Shown here piece by piece: positions 1-6,646 of a stretch of DNA of 11,869 bases. The position numbers were made by a program, and so were the translations under genes. The notes beneath the pieces are model-generated. The model was not told the DNA's origin. It made no database searches and saw only the letters and a list, made by a program, of their open reading frames with translations. Position 1 is the stretch's first letter. Every line of letters begins with the position of its first letter. The DNA comes from Pseudomonadota bacterium. GTDB lineage: Bacteria > Pseudomonadota > Alphaproteobacteria > Rhizobiales > Methylopilaceae. Where the stretch lies: positions 1 through 11,869 of the forward strand of contig JAEWFF010000017.1 of the NCBI GenBank assembly GCA_023388965.1. Direction: 5' to 3'.

Positions 1-43
1 GCTTCTCCTCATCCGTCCAGAGCCGCTTTGTCCGACGCGCCAC
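1..43 (-). CDS. tnpA: IS66-type accessory protein TnpA, N-terminal fragment (runs off left edge)
   Basis: Only the first 14 codons lie in the window. They begin at a GTG at 43-41 and read MARRTKRLWTDEEK. The basic start followed by a W-[ST]-[DE]-E-E-K motif is typical of the helix-turn-helix accessory protein TnpA of IS66-family elements (established family knowledge, recalled rather than searched). No ATG is in frame nearby: the ATGs at 48 and 54 are in other frames, so GTG is the chosen start. TnpA is the first gene of IS66 elements, and its position just inside an element end at about 127 fits. The fragment is short, so a related IS3-like OrfA protein is possible. Confidence 0.6.
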   Translation of the reverse strand, partial: MARRTKRLWTDEEK

Positions 44-52
44 GCCATCACC

Positions 53-82
53 ATAGTGTCCACCATCAATAGTGGACACTAT
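53..82. repeat. 11-bp perfect inverted repeat upstream of tnpA
   Basis: ATAGTGTCCAC at 53-63 and GTGGACACTAT at 72-82 are exact reverse complements around an 8-base loop. The repeat lies between the element end and the tnpA start, about 10 bases upstream of the GTG codon. It could be an operator for autoregulation by the helix-turn-helix protein TnpA, or an RNA hairpin that limits read-through transcription into the transposase. The arms are seen directly; both roles are inference. Confidence 0.7.
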
Positions 83-110
83 CCCGCACTCTCATGCCGC
101 GGCAGAGCGG

Positions 111-509
111 TCAGACCGGACGGTTACAGTACATCGCGTAGCGCGGCACCTCCGGCATGCCGGTCTCGATCGACATGCTGGGCACCGTCCAGGACCCGGA
201 CTGGAACTCGTGGGTGTAGGGCGCCTCCACACCTGTGGTGGTGGGTGTCCCGAAGGCCGCCTTGAGCCAGAACCCGAAGGCCTCGGCGTCGAGCGGTACC
301 ACGACGTCACCGTCCGCCGTCACCGCGTCCTTGATCGGCGCCAACGGATCGCGGCCATAGCCCAGCAACTCCGAGTTCAGCAGCGGTAGCTCCGCGCCGA
401 GCGAGGTGCTGGCGAAAGGCATGCGGGTAAAGCCGCTGGCGGGCGGCGTTCCATAGGTCGTCTCGAACGCAAGCGCCATCAGCGCCCGCGCCCCCTGGGC
501 TCGTGCCAT
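111..509 (-). pseudogene. Phage tail tube protein, truncated by IS insertion
   Basis: The ORF starts at ATG 509 behind a GAGGAG ribosome site 7 bases upstream and encodes 132 residues. The N-terminal part (MARAQGARALMALAFETTYG, then a TRMPFASTSLG segment, a central GDVVVPLDAEAFGFWL segment and an EAPYTHEFQSG segment) matches the tail tube family of long-tailed phages, whose monomers polymerise into the tail channel. Members are commonly about 300 residues. Homology ends at EVPRYAMY; the last five codons (C, N, R, P, V) and the TGA at 113-111 come from the end of the insertion element. About half the protein is therefore missing, and tube assembly should fail unless another copy exists. It is the last phage gene seen in this operon, and its remainder is expected on the far side of the element. 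Confidence 0.8.
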
Positions 510-533
510 GGTGTTCTCCTCGGGTTGTCGGGA

Positions 534-953
534 TCAGCCGAGCTGGTCGGCCGTGGAATAGTGTAGCACCACCGGGATCACGGCGGCCTTCAGGCTCGCC
601 GCGCCTTCGACCGGAAGGTCCACGGGCCGCGGCGCTTCCGCCTCGACCCAGTCGCAGAGCCCGCCCAGCCTTCGGTCGGCGGCGAGCGCTGCGCCGATGC
701 TGGCGGTCAGCGTGTCAAAGGCGGCGTCGCGATCGGCACCCTGAACGACCGCCTCGATCTCGGCTCGGTGCTGGTAGTGATAGCGCAGCGGCGACAACGT
801 GACCTCCGGCTCCCCTGGCTCGCCGTCACGCAGGATCAGCAGGCCCTCTGCGGGCACACGCTCGGGCAGCACGTCGCCGCGTAGGGCGGTGGCGGGCAAC
901 ACCGAGAGCCGCGCGTGCAGCGCGGCGAGGATGGTTTCGCGGCTGGTGGACAC
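534..953 (-). CDS. Phage tail terminator-like protein
   Basis: The protein has 139 residues and starts at GTG 953, with AAGGA six bases upstream. It is a small alpha/beta protein with a predicted opening helix (RETILAALHARLSVL), a central LSPLRYHYQHRAEIEAVVQG strand-rich part and a helix running through DAAFDTLTASIGAALAADRR. It ends with AVIPVVLHYSTADQLG. This pattern and its place directly before the tail tube gene resemble the minor tail/tail terminator proteins (gpU-like) that cap the tail tube and join it to the head. Databases often give this family uninformative or misleading names. It is separated from the tube gene by 24 bases. The 92 bases upstream divide it from the divergent HEPN gene, which breaks the otherwise tight operon here. 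Confidence 0.62.
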   Translation of the reverse strand: MSTSRETILAALHARLSVLPATALRGDVLPERVPAEGLLILRDGEPGEPEVTLSPLRYHYQHRAEIEAVVQGADRDAAFDTLTASIGAALAADRRLGGLCDWVEAEAPRPVDLPVEGAASLKAAVIPVVLHYSTADQLG

Positions 954-1045
954 GATTATTCCTTGCTACGGTTTATTGTACAGCGGGCTTTCGGCGAGTG
1001 GTGTGCACAAGCACCAGGCGTTCGGCTGAGTTTGAAGGGAAATAA
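954..1045. promoter_or_regulatory. Short divergent spacer between tail gene and HEPN gene
   Basis: These 92 bases separate the GTG start of the tail gene (minus) from the TTG start of the HEPN gene (plus). They contain the ribosome site of each gene: AAGGA read on the minus strand at 959-963, and GAAGGGA at 1034-1040. The middle is more AT-rich (TTGCTACGGTTTATTGTACA around 962-981) and is the only room for a promoter of the inserted gene. I see no convincing -35/-10 pair, so promoter activity is inferred from position. Confidence 0.35.
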
Positions 1046-1684
1046 TTGCCATCGGTTTCGCACGGAGAGTTCGTTGGGCTCTTGGCTTCAGTCGATCAGC
1101 TGATCGAAATGCACGAAAGGCTGCAGTCGGGACGGGGACGCCGCCATAAACAAGATGCGCTTCACAGGGCAGGCGTCGTATTGACGGTCGCTGCTTGGCA
1201 GGCTTACGTCGAGAAGATCTTGAATGAAGCGCTCAATAAAATTTCAGACGACCTCGATAACCCGCCAGGGGGAGCCGCAAGCCCGAACTGGGCGAAACAC
1301 ACCTTCAAGATGCGCAGAGCGGCAATCCGAAACAACATCAGCAAGTTCAATACCCCGAACTCTGAAAACGTCAGAACGCTGCTACGCGATGCGGTAGACT
1401 TCGACCCATGGCCTTTCTGGGAGTATCGCACAGGGCCGCGGCAATGGTCATCAGTTGAGGTGAGGACTCGCACGAACAAGTGGGTATTAGTCCGACATTC
1501 CGTTGCACACGGTTTTCCGCTGCCCGGCGATGTAGGTTGGCTGCAAGATGACAATGGTAATCCGAGACTAACCTTGGGTCTCTTGAAGGAGTGCCGGAAG
1601 CATTTTGTTCATCTCGTGAATCAGACGGATTCCGCGTTTTCTACCCACTTGTCAGTACAGCACGGTATTGTCGCACCTTGGTGA
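1046..1684 (+). CDS. HEPN-domain protein (RiboL-PSP-HEPN-like), probable defence or toxin cargo
   Basis: The protein has 212 residues. The start is TTG 1046, chosen because GAAGGGA lies 5 bases upstream and no ATG or GTG is well placed. Helical segments at about 10-30 and 41-67 (RAGVVLTVAAWQAYVEKILN) lead to a C-terminal WVLVRHSVAHG block at 146-156. Arg150 and His155 form the R-x4-6-H motif that is catalytic in HEPN ribonucleases. The layout resembles the RiboL-PSP-HEPN/MAE_28990 group, found in toxin-antitoxin and abortive-infection loci (family knowledge). The gene lies opposite to the phage late genes, between two tail genes, and has clearly lower GC, so it looks like transferred cargo. 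No antitoxin or nucleotidyltransferase partner is adjacent. RNA cleavage is likely but inferred; the trigger and substrate are unknown. Confidence 0.78.
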   Translation: MPSVSHGEFVGLLASVDQLIEMHERLQSGRGRRHKQDALHRAGVVLTVAAWQAYVEKILNEALNKISDDLDNPPGGAASPNWAKHTFKMRRAAIRNNISKFNTPNSENVRTLLRDAVDFDPWPFWEYRTGPRQWSSVEVRTRTNKWVLVRHSVAHGFPLPGDVGWLQDDNGNPRLTLGLLKECRKHFVHLVNQTDSAFSTHLSVQHGIVAPW

Positions 1685-1691
1685 GGTCGTT

Positions 1692-2321
1692 CTAAAGCTT
1701 AACATCCACCCAATTCGCCACGATCAGCCCCGGCACACTGTCCAATGCCCGGTCCGCATCCCGCGCGAGGTCCAGCCGCTTCGGCAGCTTGCCCTGCGGC
1801 ACGAGCAGGAAGATCGGCGCTGTGACCTTTCCGCGCCCGGTCTTCGAGCGCGACATCACCGCCTGACCCTTCGTGTTCAACCGTCCCTCCGCCACCAGCA
1901 GGCTCGGGCCCGTGCGGCGATAGACGAAGCGCAGGCGCAGGCCACGTCGCCGTTCCCATTCGCCGGGCGTGATCCGGCCGCCGCGCAGGGACTTGCCTGC
2001 GGCGGGCAACGGGATCGCCAGCCAGAACCCGTCCTTCGAGCGGATCAGCGGCCCGGTGTCGTGCGCGCCGACGATGACAGGGGCCTTCGACCAGACCAGC
2101 GCCGCCGCATCCAGGCTCTCGCCCGATCTCGGGAAGTTCTGGTTGCGGATCGAGTTGGCCAGCCGTCGCCCGAGCCCCACGCCGGTGATCTGCAACCGCC
2201 ATGCAGACTTCAGTCCGGTCCCGGCCTCGCGCATGGCGGCGGTCACCGCGCGTTCGCCCGCCGCGACCTCGGCCGCCATCATGGCGACGATGTCGGGATC
2301 GATGTCGAGCTTCAGTTTCAC
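1692..2321 (-). CDS. DUF6441-family phage protein, likely tail completion or minor tail protein
   Basis: The protein has 209 residues. It starts at GTG 2321, whose GTGA overlaps the TGA of the preceding gene by four bases, and ends at TAG 1694-1692. It opens with MKLKLDIDP and an amphipathic helix (MAAEVAAGERAVTAAMREAG), then ALVWSKAPVIVGAHDTG and a basic middle. Its C-terminal part has PIFLLVPQGKLPKRLDL and the closing VPGLIVANWVDVKL. I recognise this as the DUF6441 type seen in alphaproteobacterial prophages between head-tail joiner and tail genes. That position corresponds to tail completion proteins (gpZ or HK97 gp10 analogues), but the function is inferred from synteny. The HEPN gene converges on its end with only 7 bases between stop codons. 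Confidence 0.72.
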   Translation of the reverse strand: MKLKLDIDPDIVAMMAAEVAAGERAVTAAMREAGTGLKSAWRLQITGVGLGRRLANSIRNQNFPRSGESLDAAALVWSKAPVIVGAHDTGPLIRSKDGFWLAIPLPAAGKSLRGGRITPGEWERRRGLRLRFVYRRTGPSLLVAEGRLNTKGQAVMSRSKTGRGKVTAPIFLLVPQGKLPKRLDLARDADRALDSVPGLIVANWVDVKL

Positions 2322-2629
2322 GCGGGCCTCAGATCCACGGTCCAGACCAGCCGCTCGCGGTCGCGAACGGGCTCGCCCTGAATGAGGAAGGCGTCACCGT
2401 CGATCTCGATGCGGTCGCCGGGGCGCGGGTTCGCAACCTCGGCGACGCGCAGGTCGATCCGGGTGGTTTCCGACCAGAGCCGCGCATCGCCGAAGTCGGT
2501 GATCGCGTCCGCACGTCGGGCCACGACGCGCACCAACACAGGCGCGCCGCCATCAGAAGTGTAGACCGCCTCCCGTCCGATGTTCGGATCGGCGAAGAGC
2601 GCGCCGACAGCGGCGTCGAAAGCGCTCAT
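2318..2629 (-). CDS. Phage head-tail joining protein (gpFII-like)
   Basis: The protein has 103 residues. Its ATG at 2629 shares one base with the TGA of the upstream gene (TGATG), and its own stop overlaps the next GTG, so it sits in a translationally coupled series. The sequence is strand-rich: EAVYTSDGGAPVLVRVVARR, TTRIDLRVAEV, then PRPGDRIEIDGDAFLIQGEPVRDRERLVWTVDL. A PxxGD-x-[IV] turn with an FLIQGEP strand is typical of the small beta-barrel head-tail connector proteins related to lambda gpFII, which bind below the portal and let the tail attach. Order (decoration-like protein, this gene, DUF6441, terminator, tube) supports it. The assignment is by pattern and context. Confidence 0.68.
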   Translation of the reverse strand: MSAFDAAVGALFADPNIGREAVYTSDGGAPVLVRVVARRADAITDFGDARLWSETTRIDLRVAEVANPRPGDRIEIDGDAFLIQGEPVRDRERLVWTVDLRPA

Positions 2630-2964
2630 CAGAACGTCGCGTTCAGGCGCACCCGGCCGATGATGTCGCCCGCGCCGCTGGCAACCGCTTCAGTCGCCAC
2701 TGCGATCAAGGTGTTGTCGGTGGCGACCGTGGTGCAGCGCTTGTTGGTGTCGTCCCAATAGACCTTGGCGCCGACGGTCCAGGCCTGGGAGCCGACCTTG
2801 GTGATGTCGAAGACGCCGACGAGCGCGGTCTCGACGGGTTCGCCGAGGGCGGCATCCCCGGCAGCGATGCCGAAGATCGAGCCGACGAGCAGGCCGTCGC
2901 CGGCGGCGACCGCATAGGGCGCGGTCAGGGTGATGGTGTTGCCGGGCTGGACGAAATTTCGCAT
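2629..2964 (-). CDS. DUF2190 family protein, capsid decoration-like
   Basis: The protein has 111 residues, starting at ATG 2964 with AAGGA upstream. It begins MRNFVQPGNTITLTAPYAVA, followed by GDGLLVGSIFGIAAGDA, VGVFDITKVGSQAWTVGAKVYWDD and a closing GDIIGRVRLNATF. This is the characteristic layout of DUF2190 proteins, which lie directly after capsid genes and resemble head decoration or fibre proteins in size and position. The likely role is stabilising the expanded capsid lattice. It appears intact, which contrasts with the broken capsid gene immediately upstream. Confidence 0.82.
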   Translation of the reverse strand: MRNFVQPGNTITLTAPYAVAAGDGLLVGSIFGIAAGDAALGEPVETALVGVFDITKVGSQAWTVGAKVYWDDTNKRCTTVATDNTLIAVATEAVASGAGDIIGRVRLNATF

Positions 2965-2990
2965 GGGGGATGTCCTTCTTGGAAGACGAA

Positions 2991-3012
2991 GGGCGGCCCG
3001 TCAGGACCGCCC
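2991..3012 (-). terminator. Hairpin between capsid and decoration-like genes
   Basis: GGGCGG at 2991-2996 and CCGCCC at 3007-3012 form a 6-bp stem with a 10-base loop, inside the 79-base spacer between the capsid stop (3044) and the next start (2964). On the minus strand the stem is followed by TTCGTCTTCC rather than a run of T. It is more likely a partial attenuator or an mRNA-processing/stability hairpin than a full terminator. Capsid genes often carry such a structure downstream, which would keep capsid expression higher than that of later genes. Confidence 0.35.
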
Positions 3013-3043
3013 GCGTGCTCGGGTTCATGGAGGGAGTGCCGGC

Positions 3044-4859
3044 TTACGCCCCGGCATTTTTGTAAAGTCCGCGCCAGTCGATGGCCTTGGCGCCGAAGTC
3101 GAGGCGGCACTTGATCTCGACGCCGTCGACGTCGAAGCCGTTGCGGGTCTCGATGTAGGCACCCTGCTGGCCCTCGAGATAGGCGTACTCGATGGTGTCG
3201 ATCTGGTTCGGGCTGGCCGCCAGATACCAGGCGGTCTCGCTGGCGGCGTCGAGCCGGGGCTCGCTGATCGGCGCCAGCGTGCGGATCGACTGCGGCACCA
3301 CGCTGGACGTGGCGGCGGGCACGAGGTTCTGGGCAACCAGCTGCTCAGCCTTCAGTTCCAGCGAGGCGGGCACGATCAGGAAGGCGGGGCGGACGTTCAG
3401 CACCGTCTTCTTGTCGAGGCCGGTCTGCTTGGCCATCGCCGCGCGGGCCGCACCGACTGCCTCGGCCGAGCGTGCCGCGCTTGAACTCGCCGCTCTCGCC
3501 GACTTCCAGCAGCTGCGGCGCTTCGCCGAGCTGCACCCGGTGCATGGCCTTGAAGTCGGTGGCGAGCACCTGGCGGCAGAACAGCATGAAGGTGCGGGGA
3601 TAGGCATCGTAGGCCTGCCGCAGGGTCTTGTTGGTGACCGCCGACAGGATCTCGGGGAAGTCCGAGGTCGAGTGCAGCGCCCGCGTCGCCACCTCGTCGC
3701 GCGACAGGCCGCGCGTGTTGACCCCGGCGATGCCGAGACTTTCGCGGGCGAGTTCCAGAAGCGTCATGCCGCGGTACTGGCGCGCGGTGTCTTCCAGCTG
3801 GAACAGCGTCGGGCTGTAGCGGTGCAGCAGCGCGTTCGCCACCGCGTCGCGGCGGGTGATGCGCTCGTCACGGCCGCCGAGCGGGACGGAGACATGGGGG
3901 AAAGTCCGGGTCTCGTCCGACTTCGCGGCGACCTGGTCGAGGATCAGGCGACGGGACTCGTCGACGCTGACGCCGCGCTTGACCAGATCCTCGGCGAAGC
4001 CGCGCTCGAGGTTCAGGCGCCCGGCCAGATCGTAGATCGTGGAGACGCGGTCGCGCTCAGCCTCGCGGGCACGGGTCGCGACAGCTTCGGTGTCGGGCGC
4101 GGGAGTTGCCTGTGTCGTGGGCTGGCTGCGCGTCTCGACTGCGGCGCCCTTCGGTTCGGGCGCAGCCGCTTTCGGCTCGGTCATGGGGGTGTCCTCGGTT
4201 TCGACCGGCTCGGTCGGCTGGGTGGTGGTGGTTGCCTTGGCGGCCTCGCTCGCCGGGGTTTCGGTCTTGTCCGTCATCGGGATGGGTCCTTTCGTGCTGG
4301 AAGGGGCGTCCCGGTGGTGGAGGACGCAGTCGTGAAGCGGGGAATGGGCGCGGAAGACCGCGGCGGGGTCGGCGCCGACCGCGACGGCGGAGACCTCGAA
4401 CGGTGTCCAGTCCACCGCCCGCCAAAGCTCGCGGGCAGCCTCGGGTTTCGAGACCTCGAAGCGGTGGACCTGGTAGCCGATGGAGACCGCGCGGATGTGC
4501 CCGGCCTGGATGTCGCGCCAGATCGGCTCGACGTCGGCGCGTTCGCTGATCCGCACCAGGGCGATGCCCCGGCCGTTCTCGATCCGCGCCGAGCCCGGCA
4601 CGACCGAGCCAATGACCGCGTCGAGCGTGTCGAGCTCGTGCACCTTCAGGAAGGGCGCGCCCGCGTTCAGTCGGTCGAGGCGGACATGGACGGGGTCAAG
4701 GCTCAGCTCCTCGTCATAGGGCTCGCCGAAGAAGGTCGCGCGGCGAACGCGGGCCCCGGCCGACCAGACCACCTCGACGGTGCGGCTGTCGGCATCGGCC
4801 GTGTTCGGCGCAAGCTCCGCCGACCGGCGCATGGCCGGCAGTTCGATCATCGTGTCCAT
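3044..4859 (-). pseudogene. Prohead protease/major capsid fusion gene with internal deletion and frame change
   Basis: The reading frame starts at ATG 4859, 4 bases after the portal stop. Residues 1-170 form an HK97-type prohead serine protease: His74 in LKVHELD, Ser126 in HIRAVSIGYQV, then a WTPFEVSAV segment. Residues about 185-265 are a Thr/Pro/Ala-rich linker of scaffold type. The major capsid domain follows from about 266, including FKAMHRVQLGEAPQL and GEFKRGT. After codon 464 (near 3468) this frame loses all homology. The capsid C-terminus resumes in another frame as SAEAVGAARAAMAKQTGLD and runs to the stop at 3044 (IEYAYLEGQ, DFGAKAIDWRGLYKN). The block that normally links these parts, about 80 residues containing the conserved LATYG-x-x-F-x-ITRQ and NDD segments, is absent. 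A deletion with a shifted frame therefore inactivates the capsid; assembly error is the alternative. Confidence 0.87.
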
Positions 4860-4863
4860 GGGG

Positions 4864-6435
4864 TCAGTCCTGTTGGTCGGCCTGCGCCGGGTCATTGTCC
4901 GCATCGGCGGCCGGGTCGTCGGCGGCCGGGTCGTCGGTGTCCGGTTCGTCGTCGGCCGGATCGGTCGCCGGATCGCCTGTCTGCGCGCTACCGGTCTTGG
5001 TGACGCGGCGCGGGTCGCTGTCGAGCACCAGCCCCAGCGCATCGAGCTTGGCGTTGGTCGCGGCGATCTCGGCCAGCACGGCGTCGGGATTGCGGCCCTG
5101 TTTCGCGATCACCTCGGCCAGCGTCATGGTGCCGGAGCGGATCGACAGCAGGTTCGCCATTGCGTCCTTCTGCGGATCGACGGCATCGAACTTCGGCGGC
5201 GACCATTCCACCGGCACGTCCGGTGTCGGGATCTGCCCTGCCGCCCATGCCGCTTCGGTGAACCAGCGCCAGACGGGCGCGCAGAACATCGGGATGAAGA
5301 GCTGCCACTGCACGGCGTCGATCTGGCGGCGGAACTCGACGAGACCTGCCCGGATCGAGGAATAGTTCACCTGGCTGAGATCGCCGGTCAGCAGCTCGTA
5401 GGGCACCCGGAACCCGGCCGAGATCGTGTGCAGGCTGGCCCGCTTGTATTCGCCGTAGCCGCCAGTGGCCGAGGGCTGGTTGAACCGGATGTCCTTGCCG
5501 CCGCGGGCATAGGCGATCAGCCCCGGCTCGAACTGCTCCACCCGGTTGCCATCAGCATCGACCACGGCGGGCGCGATGCCCTGTTGCGCCTCGTCGTCGC
5601 CGAAGACGATGGCGGTGACGCAGGCCTCGGTCTTCTTGCGGACCAGCTCGGCCACCTCGTAATCGTCGAGATCGCGCAAGCTGCGGATCACCGGCGCGCC
5701 CCATGGCACGCCGCGCGCCTGCGTGCGCTGTTTCTCGTAGACATGGGCGATCTCGGTCGCCGGGACCGGACGGCTCTGCAATCCGTTCTGCAAGGCCCCA
5801 TAAGCATCGCCCGGATGCTCGGCATGGAGCCAGTAGGCCCGGCGCTTGCCCACCGGGTCGAATTCGATCCCCTGCACCAGCCGCCCCGCGCCGAGGGTTC
5901 CGGACTTCGTGGCGTCGAGGAAGTCGGCCTCCAGCACCTGCAATTGCAGCGGCACCGGCAGACCGTCGCTTGCCCGCCGCAGACGGCGGCGCACCAGCAC
6001 CTCGCCCGCCTCGACCATCTCGCGGCAGATCAGCGTCTGCAGCCCGTAGAAGTCGAGTTGGCCATCGGCGTCGCAGTCCGCCGTCCAGCGTTCGAAGAGC
6101 GCATCGACCTTGCGGTCGAGCTTGTCGTCGCCGCTCGCCGCCCGAGGCATGATCCCTGCGCCGACGATGTTGTTGACCAGCACGGCCACGGCCTTGGCCG
6201 CGTGCGGGTTGTTGCGCACGAGATCCCGCATCCGGTCGCGCAAGAGCGCCCCAGCCACGCCGATCTCGGTGTCGGCAGAGGATCCGGGCGCGCGCCAGCC
6301 CTCCGTCCGCCGCCCGCGCGCGGCCCCGTCATAGCCGCGCGTCAGGGTCTCGAACGCCTGACGCGCCATCACGCGGCGCGCGGCCATGCGCGGCGCCACC
6401 GTGGCGATGGCGTGATCGAACCAGGTCGCCGACAT
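4864..6435 (-). CDS. Phage portal protein, lambda gpB family
   Basis: The protein has 523 residues and looks complete. ATG 6435 shares one base with the gpW-like gene's stop (TGATG). It carries the family's hallmarks: an N-terminal RDLVRNNPHAAKAVAVLVNN segment with GAGI after it, ALFERWTADCDADGQLDFYG, EMVEAGEVLVRRR, then HVYEKQRTQARGVPWGAP, the LRDLDDYEVAELVRKK helix and LTGDLSQVNYSSIRAGLVE. The portal forms the dodecameric ring at the capsid vertex through which DNA is packaged and to which terminase and tail bind. The C-terminal 40 residues are an acidic Asp/Pro/Ala low-complexity tail (about 485-523). The gene sits between the joiner and the protease/capsid fusion, the standard order for this phage type. 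Confidence 0.93.
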   Translation of the reverse strand: MSATWFDHAIATVAPRMAARRVMARQAFETLTRGYDGAARGRRTEGWRAPGSSADTEIGVAGALLRDRMRDLVRNNPHAAKAVAVLVNNIVGAGIMPRAASGDDKLDRKVDALFERWTADCDADGQLDFYGLQTLICREMVEAGEVLVRRRLRRASDGLPVPLQLQVLEADFLDATKSGTLGAGRLVQGIEFDPVGKRRAYWLHAEHPGDAYGALQNGLQSRPVPATEIAHVYEKQRTQARGVPWGAPVIRSLRDLDDYEVAELVRKKTEACVTAIVFGDDEAQQGIAPAVVDADGNRVEQFEPGLIAYARGGKDIRFNQPSATGGYGEYKRASLHTISAGFRVPYELLTGDLSQVNYSSIRAGLVEFRRQIDAVQWQLFIPMFCAPVWRWFTEAAWAAGQIPTPDVPVEWSPPKFDAVDPQKDAMANLLSIRSGTMTLAEVIAKQGRNPDAVLAEIAATNAKLDALGLVLDSDPRRVTKTGSAQTGDPATDPADDEPDTDDPAADDPAADADNDPAQADQQD

Positions 6436-6644
6436 CAGCGATCCCCGCGCGAGAAGCCCGCAAGCCCGGCCACAGGCAGCGGCCGGGTCGTGCCCGCGAT
6501 GGCGCGCTCGATGGTCCGGATGCGGGCGAGCAGATCCTCGGCCGAGCCGTAGTCGACCGATTTGCCGTCATAGCTGACGCGGGTCGTGCCGCTGGCGTAG
6601 GCCCGGCGCAGCGCCGAAAGTTCGGTTTCCGTCCAGTCCGTCAT
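6435..6644 (-). CDS. gpW-like head-tail joining protein
   Basis: The protein has 69 residues. The frame is open much further upstream, but ATG 6644 is the chosen start: it is 2 bases after the terminase stop, has GGAGGA about 11 bases upstream, and yields MTDWTETELSALRRAYASGT, a normal gpW N-terminus. The segment VSYDGKSVDYGSAEDLLARIRTIERAI gives the helix-hairpin-helix layout of the family, and 69 residues matches lambda gpW (68). gpW attaches under the portal after DNA packaging and stabilises filled heads. Its stop overlaps the portal start by one base, so translation is probably coupled. Confidence 0.88.
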   Translation of the reverse strand: MTDWTETELSALRRAYASGTTRVSYDGKSVDYGSAEDLLARIRTIERAIAGTTRPLPVAGLAGFSRGDR

Positions 6645-6646
6645 GC

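Larger units (their letters stand above)
1..127 (-). mobile_element. Right-hand visible end of an IS66-family insertion sequence
   Basis: Read on the minus strand, the tail gene is homologous to phage tail tube proteins up to the codons at 134-129. The sequence then changes to GTAACCGTCCGGTCTGACC, starting at 127. IS66-family terminal repeats characteristically begin GTAA followed by CG-rich sequence. The tnpA-like start lies about 85 bases inside this end, facing away from it. Phage homology therefore stops at a plausible IS boundary. IS66 elements usually make 8-bp target duplications; the candidate half here is 128-135, and the other copy would lie outside the window. The exact boundary could be off by a few bases. 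Confidence 0.68.

Noticed and set aside
1204..1554. Minus-strand 116-codon frame within the HEPN gene
   Set aside because: It is antisense to the HEPN gene, which has a ribosome site and a recognisable motif; the reverse frame has no recognisable pattern.
3430..3500. Programmed ribosomal frameshift in the capsid gene
   Set aside because: A frameshift would not restore the roughly 80 missing residues between the two capsid parts, and no slippery heptamer is evident.
3044..3607. Treating the downstream capsid frame as a separate gene starting near 3607
   Set aside because: The first about 45 codons are out-of-frame noise; real homology starts only after the join at about 3465, and no ribosome site is evident. 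It is the capsid C-terminus.
3192..5003. 603-codon plus-strand open frame opposite the protease/capsid gene
   Set aside because: It is antisense to a recognisable phage gene, is Arg/Gly/Ala-rich with no domain pattern, and results from high GC with third-position bias.
4780..6552. 590-codon plus-strand open frame opposite the portal gene
   Set aside because: It has the same cause: the opposite strand is a clear, complete portal gene with coupled start and stop.
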